Assembly: GCA_037349105.1 (NCBI GenBank)
Contig: JAYJMM010000114.1
Span: forward strand, 3,277,501 to 3,341,500
Length of the DNA stretch: 64,000 nucleotides
Source of the DNA: Limnomonas spitsbergensis
Taxonomy: Eukaryota > Chlorophyta > Chlorophyceae > Chlamydomonadales
Reading direction: 5' to 3'
Part shown: piece by piece, positions 34,501-46,500 of the stretch
How the letters are laid out: every line of letters begins with the position of its first letter
Position numbering within the stretch: the first letter of the stretch is position 1
The notes under the pieces: generated by a model
The model's database searches: none
The model's input: only the letters and a program-made list of their open reading frames with translations
What the model was told of the DNA's origin: nothing
Program-made: the position numbers and the translations under genes

Positions 34501-37500
34501 TACCCTAAACCCTAAACATTGATGAGGTTTAGGCATATAGCGCGCTCTCAACCCTATCCACCACGGTACCACACACCAGGATAAAGCAGCTCGCTGCGGC
34601 ACTACCACCACCACCACCACCACCACCACGCACCTATCGTGTTGAACGTCTTGGACGTGCTGGAGATCGAGACCTTGGAGAAGTCGTTCTCCAAGGGAGG
34701 AGGGCCGGGGGGCGGCGGCTGCGGCGGCGATGGGGGCGTGGGCGGGGGCGAGGGTCCCGGTGGCGGTGCCGGCGGGGGAGGAGCCGGAGGTCGTGTGGAG
34801 CAGTTCACCGGGTTGTTCCAGACTGCGAAGAGAGAGGGAGAGGCAGTTTTGTCAAGGTGACGTGATGGTTTAGGGTTTGGAGTACAGGGTGTAGGGCTAG
34901 GGTTAGGGTTAAAGGTGTGGGGCTAGGGTGTAGGGCTAAGGGTTCGAGGTTCAGGGTGTAGACTTAACGAAGTAAAGAAAGAAATACTGTGAAGAAAGAA
35001 AGTCATGTCAAGGCGTTATGGCGTCGCAAGCTTCAGGGTATTCAGACTCAAGGGTTACGGATTCCAAGGAGCAGCCCACTGGGTAATGCCAGACTGCAGA
35101 GAGAGAGAGAGAGAGACGGGCATGTTACAAAGAGACACGATCACCAGGGTAACGGAAGCAGAGTTCGCCCGGACACCCTTAACGGCGACGTGTCAAATTG
35201 GTACGAGAGTCTCTAGGCATGGTAACATTGCATGCCTTTTAAGCCTGTGCAGGCAAGTGCGGAACATTTCGCACTTGCCATCCCCCCTGGCTCAAACAAT
35301 TCCGAAGTCAGGTTCCCAGGATTCAGGGCCATAGCCTTAGCAGGCAAGTGCAGCAGTGCCGCCCCATTCCCCCCCCAACCCATGAATCCCTGGTTCAAAA
35401 TTCAGGTTTCCAGGCTTCAGAGGCAACAGCTTTTCAGGGCAGGTGCGAATGCGCACTCCTTTGCTGTCCCCCTTAAATCCTGAGGTCAGGTTCCCAGGAC
35501 TCAGGGGCAACAGCCTGTACCGGCAAGCGCGGACTTTTCTGCCCTACGTCCCCCCCTCCCCTTTGCCCGATGCCCAGGTTTTGGTGGCCTGGTTCCCAGG
35601 ATTAAGGGCGCCACAGCTTTTGCAAGCACATGTGGTCATTTCCGTCCCGTGCCACCCTGAACCTCCAAAGGATCCGAGATCAGGATCCCAGGATCTGAGA
35701 TCAAGTTCCCAGGATTCAGGGCGCCACAGCCTTGCAGGCTAACGCAGACTTTTCAGCCCCGTCCTGCCCCCGGGATTCTAGGCTCCAAGGTCAGACTCCC
35801 AGCCAAGGATTCAGGGCGCCACAGCCTTGCAGGCTAACGCAGATTTTTCAGCCCTGTCCTGCCCCCGGGATTGTAGGCTCCAAGGTCAGACTCCCAGCCC
35901 AGGATTCAGGGCACCACAGCCTTGCAGGCTAACGCAGACTTTTCAGCCCCGTCCTGCCCCCGGGATTGTAGGCTCCAAGGTCAGACTCCCAGCCCAGGAT
36001 TCAGGGCACCACAGCCTTGCAGGCTAACGCAGACTTTTCAGCCCCGTCCTGCCCCCGGGATTCCAGGCTCCAAGGTCAGACTCCCAGCCCAGGATTCAGA
36101 GCGCCACAGCCTTGCAGGCTAACGCAGACTTTTCAGCCCCGTCCTGCCCCCGGGATTCCAGGCTCCAAGGTCAGACTCCCAGCCCAGGATTCAGGGCGCC
36201 ACAGCCTTGCAGGCTAACGCAGACTTTTCAGCCCTGTCCTGCCCCCGGGATTCCAGGCTCCAAGGTCAGGTTCCCAGCCCAGGATTCAGGGGCAACAGCC
36301 ATGCAGGCAAGTGCGGATGTAGCTGTCTCTTGCCATCCCCCTTAATTCCCAGGTTCAAAAGCCAGTTTCCCAAGGTTCAGGGCCACAGCCTAAGCACGTT
36401 AGTAAGGACAGGCTCACCCCTTGCCACCCTACTTGAATCCCAGGTTCAAAAGCCAGTTCCCAGGGTTCAGGGTCCACAGCCTCTGCAGGCATACATCCAA
36501 ACCAGCCAGTAAGCCAGCACGGATACTGACCCATCCACACCCTAACTAGCTGAAGCATTCAATTCATTGGCCCTAGCTTCAACCCTAAGCCCTGAACCTC
36601 CACTATTTCAACACTCACAGGACACCTGGTTGGGATCAAACAGTGCTTCAGTCGGCCCCACGGCGCCGCAGCCTGACATGTTCATGCTGGCATGCATGTT
36701 CCAGTTGGCCTTATCTTCAACCTTTAACCCTGAACCTCCACTATTTCAGCACTCACAGGATACTTGGTTGGGATCAACCAGAGTTGCAGTTGGCCCCACG
36801 GTGCCGCAGCCTGCCGTGTTCATGTCGGCGTACATGTTCACGTTGGCCTTAACAACCACAAAGATCTGCAAAAGGCCACAGCAGGAGAGGCTGAGGATAC
36901 AAAGGAGGGCAGGCCACGGCAAGAGAGGGGACGAATCAAAAGGAGGGCAGGCCACAGCAGGAGAGGCTGAGAATACAAATGTGGCCAGCTACAGCAAAGC
37001 GGCTGGGTATACAAAGGAGGGCAGGCAAGAGAGGGGACGAATCAAAAGGAGGGCGGACCACAGCAGGGGAGGGTAGGAGAGGGGAGGAGAAGGGGGGAAG
37101 TGAGGGGAGGAGAAGGGGGGAAGTGAGGGGAGGGGGGGGGGGGGGGGGAGATTTGTCTCACAAGTTCAGCAGGTACACAGCTGGTGACTAGATTACGGTT
37201 AACAGCATGTAACGGTTCGATCCAGGGGTTCCGATTCTGTCCCGATTCGACATGTGGTAGCCCCCCTGCTGCTCGCTTCCCTAAGGTCTTCCAGTGCACA
37301 TGAGAACGGCACATCCCTCAGCCCACAGCCCCATAATCCCACATCCCCTGGAGCATCAGCCCAGCCCACAGCCCCAAAATGCACACCCCAGAGCATCAGC
37401 CCAGCCACCAGCTCCAGAATGCACACACCCCAGAGCATCAGCCCAGCCACTAGCCCTCAGACCCAGACTCTGCACCTGAGGCACCGCCGTCAGGTCCAAT

Positions 37501-40500
37501 GGGGGGCAATCGGTGATCCCTTGGTTACACTGGCACGACCCCGACAAGGGGTCAAACGAGTTGGTTGAAGGAAAGAAGAAGGACTTGTAGGGGTCGCAGA
37601 CCTGCGGGAAAGGGAAGGCATGGGCGCATGGCTCCCTTGAACACAAGGATTTTTTTTTAATGATGAGAGACAGTGTAATTAAGACAAACGATGAGAATCA
37701 GTGTAATGAAGTGATAAACTATGAGAATCAGTGCGATGAAGTGATACAACGATGAGAATCAGTGTAATGGAGTGATAAAACGATGAGAATCAGTGCGATG
37801 AAATGATAAAAGAGTGCACATTTGCACACGCCTGCCTGCAGGGGCCAACCTATAACAAACACTCCAGCAGATGCCTGCCTGTCCTTCCCACTGCCTCAAA
37901 ATACATCCCGGCCTATGACTGTCAACACACGGGATTTTTTAATCTACACGCACTAGAATACCACATGGCTATGAAATGTTGTCAAGTTCACAGCATGAAC
38001 AGTTGTAAACCAACGTGGTCAACATACCGTGCAGATAACGCATGAGGGCGAGTGCATGCAAGTATCTATGATCCAACTCTCTCCCATCGGGACAAGGGGC
38101 ACATTTCTGGCAAAACAATGTTTTCGTGATTCAAGAACTTGTTTCTATGATGCTTCAATGTTTTGCTTCATCGACATAAAAGCTTGGCCTCGCTACCTGA
38201 TGCGATGAATTGCTAATTTCTTACAGTCTGGAAGAGAACAACTTAAGGCATGGGCCAGGAACATGGACCCCGCAAAAATGGGTTCAGGCAGCACATCAGC
38301 TAGGGCATCAGCTAGAGCATCAGCTAGGGCATAAGCTAGGACATAAGCTAGGACATAAGCTAGGGCATAAGCTAGCACATCAGCTAGCACATCAGCTAGC
38401 ACATCAGCTAGCACAGAGAGCGGGAAAATAGCGACCCCTCTTGATGAGCGACCAGCACACCACTGGGTCCTACCATGGGTCCAGGATCTGACCAGGTCTG
38501 CCAGACTCTTATTTATTCTCCTACGGCTTTTTTCCAGCATCATCGGAACCCCCTCCAGCTTTTCCCCAGTTTTTTCCGGTGTCGCCAGAACTTCCTCAAG
38601 CTTTTCCCTCTTTCCCCCCCCCCCCCGTTGATTCTGTCCAGCAAATGGCCGATTTGTAGAGCCCAGCACACCTCCACAGACTCTACCTCAGCCTCGCCTG
38701 AGCCAGGTTGATGGGCTAAAAGACATTTAGGCTGGAGAAGCATGTTGAGGACTCATGGTTGTGTTCTGAGGATTTCTTGAAGTATTTTGAGGGTTGAAGC
38801 AGCTGCTTTGGATTCCAGGGAATTATGAGAGGATTGAAGGAAGCATTGGTCGATTTTAGGGTTTAGGGTTTAGGGTTTTGAAGTACTTCGAGGATTTCTA
38901 GTAGGGGTCTTCAGGATTGAAGCACAAAAGTATATATATCATATTATTGACACACAGATGCACCAGGATCCTGTGGTGGACTTGCCTGTGCCAGGTTGAT
39001 GGGGAAGGACGAACACGCAAAGCGTCCATATATCCCTAGAGGAAACAGGTTGTTGTACCTGCAGGGGGCAATAGAAGGTTCAGGGGCTTCAGATTTGATT
39101 AAATCTGACATGTTGCTGCTGGGATTTAAAGCTTGGCCTTCAAACCCTAAGCATGTTGCTGTATCTGAGGGGCAAAAGCAGGGTTTATAGCCAAGGTTCA
39201 AACCTGTAAACAAAAAGAAAGAAAGAAAGATATACGCCCTGAGGCGTGTTTCAAACCCTCAACAATTGTGTTACCTTCAGTAGGCAAAGAGGGATTCAGT
39301 GTTTCGGAGTTTGGGGTATACACTCTTGGGTTTACACCCTTGGGTTTGCACACCAACAGGTTGTTGCATGTGCGGGGGCAACAGTAGGGTTTAGGGGGAG
39401 CAGGAGGGAGCCTGGCGCATCGGCACCTATGAATTCAGGCCACAGGCTTCTCACTGTCAGGCTACAGGCTTCTTACTATCAGGCCACAGGCTTCACACTG
39501 TCAGGCTACAGGCTTCACACTGTCAGGCCACAGGCTTCACACTGACAGGCTACAGGCTTCACACTGTCAGGCCACAGGCTTCACACTGTCAGGCCACAGG
39601 CTTCACACTGTCAGGCCACAGGCTTCACACTGTCAGGCCACAGGCTTCACACTGTCAGGCCACAGGCTTCACACTGTCAGGCCACAGGCTTCACACTGTC
39701 AGGCCACAGGCTTCACACTGTCAGGCCACAGGCTTCACACTGTCAGGCCACAGGCTTCACACTGTCAGGCCACAGGCTTCACACTGTCAGGCCACAGGCT
39801 TCACACTGGCAGGTCACAGGCTTCACACTGTCAGTCTACAGGCTTCACACTGTCAGGCCACAGGCTTCACACTGTCAGGCCACAGGCTTCACACTGTCAG
39901 GCTACAGGCTTCACACTGTCAGGCCACAGGCTTCTCACTGTCAGGCTACAGGCTTCACACTGTCAGGCTACAGGCTTCACACTGTCAGGCTACAGGCTTC
40001 TCACTGTCAGGCTACAGGCTTCTCACTGTCAGGCTACAGGCTTCACACTGTCAGGCTTCATGCTTCACAATATCAAGCCTCAGGCTTCACACTGTCAGGC
40101 TACAGGCTTCACACTGTCAGGCCACAGGCTTCACACTGTCAGGCTACATGCTTCATACTGTCAGGCTACATGCTTCATACTGTCAGGCCACAGGCTTCAC
40201 ACTGTCAGGCTTCATGCTTCACAATATCAAGCCACAGGCTTCACACTGTCAGGCCACAGGCTTCACACTGTCAGGCTACATGCTTCATACTGTCAGGCTA
40301 CATGCTTCACACTGTCAGGCCACAGGCTTCACACTGTCAGGCTACAGGCTTCTTACTGTCAGGCCACAGGCTTCACACTGTCAGGCCACAGGCTTCACAC
40401 TGTCAGGCTTCAGGCTTCTCACTGTCAGGCCACAGGCTTCACACTGTCAGGCTACATGCTTCACACTGTCAGGCTACATGCTTCATACTGTCAGGCCACA

Positions 40501-43500
40501 GGCTTCACACTGTCAGGCCACAGGCTTCTTACTGTCAGGCCACAGGCTTCACACTGTCAGGCCACAGGCTTCACACTGTCAGGCCACAGGCTTCACACTG
40601 TCAGGCTTCAGGCTTCTCACTGTCAGGCCACAGGCTTCACACTGTCAGGCTACATGCTTCACACTGTCAGGCTACATGCTTCATACTGTCAGGCCACAGG
40701 CTTCACACTGTCAGGCTTCAGGCTTCTCACTGTCAGGCCACAGGCTTCATACTGTCAGGTCACAGGCTTCACACTGTCAGGCCACAGGCTTCATACTGTC
40801 AGGCCACAGGCTTCACACTGTCAGGCCACAGGCTTCACACTGTCAGGCTTCATGCTTCACACTGTCAGGCTTCAGGCTTCTCACTGTCAGGCTTTATGCT
40901 TCTCACTGTCAGGCTACAGGATTCACACTGTCAGGCCACAGGCTTCACACTGTCAGGCTTCAGGCTTCTCACTGTCAGGCCACAGGCTTCACACTGTCAG
41001 TCCACAGGCTTCACACTGTCAGGCCACAGGCTTCACACTGTCAGGCCACAGGCTTCACACTGTCAGGCCACAGGCTTCACACTGTCAGGCCACAGGCTTC
41101 ACACTGTCAGGCTACAGGCTTCACACTGTCAGGCTACAGGCTTCACACTGTCAGGCTACAGGCTTCACACTGTCAGGCCACAGGCTTCACACTGTCAGGC
41201 CACTGGCTTCACACTGTCAGGCTACAGGCTTCACACTGTCAGGCCACTGGCTTCACACTGTCAGGCTACATGCTTCATACTGTCAAGCCACAGGCTTCAC
41301 ACTATCAGGCTACATGCTTCACACTGTCAGGCCACAGGCTTCACACTGTCAGGCTACATGCTTCACACTGTCAGTCTACAGGCTTCACACTATCAGGCTA
41401 CAGGCTTCACACTGTCAGGCTACAGGCTTCATACTGTCAGGCTACAGGCTTCACACTGTCAGGCCACAGGCTTCACACTGGCAGGTCACAGGCTTCACAC
41501 TGTCAGTCTACAGGCTTCACACTATCAGGCTACAGGCTTCACACTGTCAGGCCACAGGCTTCACACTGTCAGGCTTCAGGCTTCTCACTGTCAGGCTACA
41601 GGCTTCACACTGTCAGGCCACAGGCTTCACACTGTCAGGCTACAGGCTTCACACTGTCAGGCCACTGGCTTCACACTGTCAGGCTTCATACTTCTTAGTT
41701 GTTCCAAGAGCTCAAGGCGCCATGAGAGAAAGATCGACACATCCGGAGGTTTTGAATTCCAGGCCACCAATTTCATACTTCCAGGCTCCAGGCTTCATGT
41801 CTTGTTTTCAGTTTCCCCCCCAATAATTTGGTGGTGGCATGCGAGAAGCGGGCCTCTATTCAAGCGCATGAGATATTCGAAATTGCATATTTCCATACCA
41901 GGGTACCGTTATGCTTTCTTTCAGAAACAAGATGGGCACTAATAGGAAGCAAAGGAAGCTGGCAAGCTGGCAAACAATATAATGATCCATGAATCAGACC
42001 TGGCACACACAATCAGGACACACACAATGAGGATCGGATCCAATGACGATCCAATGAGGATCGGGCCTGGCACACACAATAAGGGCCCGGATCCACGATT
42101 GCGACATGAGGGATACGATTGTGCTCATGCACACCAGTGCCTTTTTCAGGATGCATTCAGCTACACAACAGCTGCACTTCAGCTACACAACAGCTGCACT
42201 TCAGCTACACAACAGCAGCATTTCAGCTACACAACAGCTGCACTTCAGCTACACAACAGCTGCACTTCAGCTACACAACAGCTACAGAACAGCTGCACTT
42301 CAGCTACACAACAGATGCACTTCAGCTACACAACAGCTGCACTTCAGCTACACAACAGCTGCACTTCAGCTACAACCCAGCCTACAGCCTGCATGCGTGT
42401 TTCAGAAAGTCCACGTGCTAGGGTGACCATCCGTATGCCATTCAAAGCTTGGTCCCATTTGGTTAATGCCCGGCGGTCGTCTGTTGAGCGCTGGAAAGAC
42501 CACTGGCGTGGTGCATCCTGCTGGCAGGGCCGACCTGCTGCACCGGGCGCCCGCACGGATCTAGGCCGTGGCAGACTTGTGGCCGAAACAACCACCATCA
42601 TACACAGAAGAGTGATGCCCCTGGGTAAAAATACCTGGTGCCTGACATGGAAATGCCGTGCAACTCACGCGACGGGGAAGGTCGGGTCGAAATTCTTGAG
42701 AATGGCTAGGGAAATGCCGTTCAAAGGCTCCGTGCCCGTGCCCCGCCTGCACATGGCGGCCAAGGATGGAGCTTCAGGCAAGCGTTTCGAGCAAAACACA
42801 TGTGATTTTGCTCCCATTTCAAGACCCCAAACTGGCCCTAACCAAGTAAGGCACATTTGCCACCCGTCGTCCATTTGCCGCCTGCATGCTGTACCCAGGG
42901 CGGATCCCTTAATTGAGCCGTGCTGTAGGGTTCATCCCCTAGGGTTTATCTCAGAGGGTAAGCATTATGCCAGTCTTATGCGATAGCAAGCACTGTTAAA
43001 AAGGGAGCCTTCGGAGCAGCACAGAAAGCGTTGTGAAGGTGAATCTAAAGGCTGGACTTGCACAGATGTGGGCCCCATGCTTCGACGCAAAGCTGTTAGC
43101 CCCTACACCCCTGGTGCGCGGAATAGACTTCAGAGTCCGTCTCAGCAAAGGCCATGTCCTGACACTCAGCATGGAAAATTTGGGGTGACACCGATGCGGT
43201 ACAAACAAGGATCTGGATCTGGATACTGAGCGTGAAATGCGAAGGTTTTTAAGGCAAAAGGTCCGACAAGAGGGGTCTGGGGGTTACGGTTTCGTAAGTC
43301 CGTGCCGTCGGAAACCTACTCGAGCAAGGGCTGCTGTGCAGGAGTGCCCTCCAAGGCGATCGTCAGCCACAAGTAGTTGCGGTAGTCGCGGTACAGAAAG
43401 TACTTCCCTGTCAACGAGGGGGAAGTGTGGGAAATGTGAGGCTTGCAGATCTGGTAGATCTTGCAGGCTAACAGAAACCTTGAGGGTGATCTCGCGATAC

Positions 43501-46500
43501 AGAAATGATTCCCTGTCGGCAAAGGAAAAATGTTAAAAGGGTGAGACTCACAGACGGTACAAGCCTACAGGGTGGGGTTAAAGGGGAGCACATATGAAAA
43601 ACATTGATTCCATGCCCTGCCACGGGAGCACACGGCCGCATGCCGCCTCGACCTTTCGGCAACGACACCACTTCAAGCTCTTGTTCCTTTCCGAGATGCT
43701 CAAACCTCAGCCTTCCTCTCAAATCTTATTTCGTCCTTGCTCACATCTGGTCCACACCCGGAGTACCTGTTCATACCTCACAGGCTCATCCGCTCATACC
43801 GCATCCTTTCGGGACGCGTGCTCTGTCCGGCTTCTCCGGAGCATACTGCAAGCCACCCCTGGTGGGCAACACATCTCCAGCACGTTCATACCTCTCCGGC
43901 CAAGCCTGGCCGCCCAACCTGACTCTCCTGATCCTCACAGCATTGTAAGCGGCCCTCCACACCAAGTAATCTCCATGCCATGGCCCCACACTCCAACTAA
44001 GCTCCACCACTTCCCCCCACCAAACAACGAACCTCCGCATCTTCTCACACCTTCTCCACACCACACCAAGTAACCTCCACATCATACCCTGCCCCCCACC
44101 ACCACACACCAAAGAGCCCTAACACATCCTTCACACACACACCAAAGAGCCTTCACACATCCTTCACACACACACACCAAGGAACCTCCACACGTCCCCA
44201 CATACAAATACGCCTCTTCTCCAGCCCCAGCAGCCAGCATGAGACAGACCAGGCCCTGACAGCCAGCACAAACCCGACCAGGCCTCACTCACCCCAAACG
44301 TTCCCAAACTTGTCCACCAAGGGCCTCGTCTGCACCCCGGCGGCGCCACCACACACGCTGTAGTAGCTAGTCCCATAGGGGTAGCTCGTGTTGGGCCCAG
44401 GGATGAGGCAGGCCCCGTAGCTGGGCCCAGTTGAGGACCACCACTCGTCAGCAGTCTGAACACACATGAAGCACACAGGAGGGGGGATGGGGGGCAGAAG
44501 AGTTTACGGTTGTGGTGGCAGCGCCTAGGACCGGCATGTGCCTTATGGTTGCTTCAGCTTTACATTTGAGATGGAACCGGGCCATCGGCCATATCCAATT
44601 TTTTGTTCAGTGGGTTTAGGTCTTGCTGCTAGGGCCAACGCGGGTGTTAGTCGTCATTGGCCCAGTGGCGGCGACCTGCCCTCCCCTTAAAGGTGGCCTG
44701 GCGCACACTGGATGTACACTGGCTGTACACTGGCTATACACTGGCTGTACACTGGAAGTGCACTGGATGTACACTGGTCTGGTCGCATCCCTCCAGTAGC
44801 CTTTTTCCGAAAATGCAGCCAGCAAACCCAGACGAGGATGCACCCACACAGGGGCGAGGAGGCAACAGGGTTGGTTTTTCGGGATACGAGTCCATCTTCG
44901 ACGGGCCGCACCGCGGCCGCCAATGGCCCGCCTATGCCCAAACCTTGACCAGCCAGCAACTGGTGGCCACAGCCCACAGCAGTAACGCTGGCCACAAATG
45001 GGGCCTCCGGCCTGTGGCCTGAGTGTAGCTGACATGTAGCTGAGTCACAAGAAAAGAAACACTGGGAGACAAGAGGGCAGAGGTGTTGTACATTGGACCG
45101 GTGACCATCTGGAAAGAAAAAAATTGGTAGGGCCCTGTCTAACCAGCTGATATCGGCAGGGGCTTGTCAGCTGTCACACAGGAGGGGGGTGCAGAGATGT
45201 CTCACAAAACAGAGGATATTAGGGGGGGGGCCCGGACCGGTTACTGGCCCGGTGAGACAAAAAGAGGGGGAGGGGAGCCTGGGTTGTTTGGCTGTGTCTG
45301 GCTGCTGAGCGCCACCTGGCATACCAGCCTTCACCCGAGCAAACTGAGCTGGTGCAAAATGGGAGGTGATGATCTATTGGGAGCCTACAATGGAGGGCCC
45401 TATGGAAAGATGTAATGCAAGGTCCCGCTGCTCCTGTCACATGACACGCAGCTGTTCCGTCATGGGAATGAGTGTGGTTACAGGGCTAGGGCGAGGTTAC
45501 AGGGCTGGGGTGAGGGAGGGCGGGGTGAGGGCTGGCCATGCAGCTTTGCAGGGGGGGATAGGCATGGGAGTGTAAGTAAGGCCAAATGGGTGCCCACTAG
45601 AACACCCAAAGATAACATTATCGTGATCCAGTGTTGAGAGCCCCGTCTTGCTCGATTCTGTCTGTGTCTCCTAAACGAAATTATGAATGTCCTCCTCTTA
45701 CTCAGTCCTAAAAATCGTACATATGTACCTCAGAACATAATGGAGAGTCTCTGATATAGCGAAGGAGTAGGAACGCTACACCTGCCCAGTGGGCAGGCTC
45801 GAAATCCTCCATACAAAAGCTGCTCTAATGGACAGCAGGACGCTGGGGTAGCGCTGATTGTCCGTCGCATTGGTCGAAAATGGGACCTTTCTGGCAGAGG
45901 CTGCCCGAGGAGTGACAAGCAGCCGGACACAGCCTACCCTCTCGGTAACCCCCCTCCCATGCGGTTGTACTGTCATAAACCCCACAGCCATCGGCTGAGT
46001 GACACTGCCTACCCTCTCGGTAATTCCCTCCCATTGCTGACTGCGGTTGTACTGACATCACCCCCACAGCCATCGGCTGATATGCCAAGCTTGCAGGGCA
46101 AGCATGGGACACGAGTTGTAAGGCGAGAAGGGGGGGCTTTCCGGGAGGGGCTGCCGGGGGAGTGACCAGGTCACAATCCCTGTTATGATTGTTCGGGTGA
46201 GGGTGGGTGGAGGGGCGGGTGGGTGGGTGGGTGAGGGTGGGTGAGTTGTGAGGGTGGTTGGGTGTGTGGAGGGGCTGCCGGGGAATGTGCCCGGCACAAT
46301 CCCTGTTGTGAGTTGTGTGGGTGAGGGTGGGTGGGTGGGTGGGTGGAGGGGCTGCCGGGGGATGTACCCGGCACAATCCCTGTCGTGAGTTGTGTGGGTG
46401 AGGGTGGGTACTGACAGCAGGTGTGCAAAACAGTGCTTCCTTCAGGGTGCTACATCTACATCCTGGCATATGGCCGGCAGGGCTTGGTACTTAAGCCCTG

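Noticed and set aside
34865..34965. Chromosome end suggested by TTTAGGG motifs
   Set aside because: The motifs are short, irregular and inside introns of one gene; no long terminal array exists in the window.
38193..38669. Minus-strand open frame of 158 codons with LADVLAYALAYVLA repeats
   Set aside because: Produced by a short-period repeat; no splice-compatible link to the neighbouring exons.
39425..41942. Three overlapping plus-strand open frames of 516-590 codons (HTVRPQASHCQATGF repeats)
   Set aside because: They are three frames of one stop-free 22-bp tandem array; being open in all frames is a property of the unit, not evidence of coding.
42106..42426. Overlapping plus-strand frames with SYTTAALQLHNSC repeats
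   Set aside because: Another stop-free 22-bp array.
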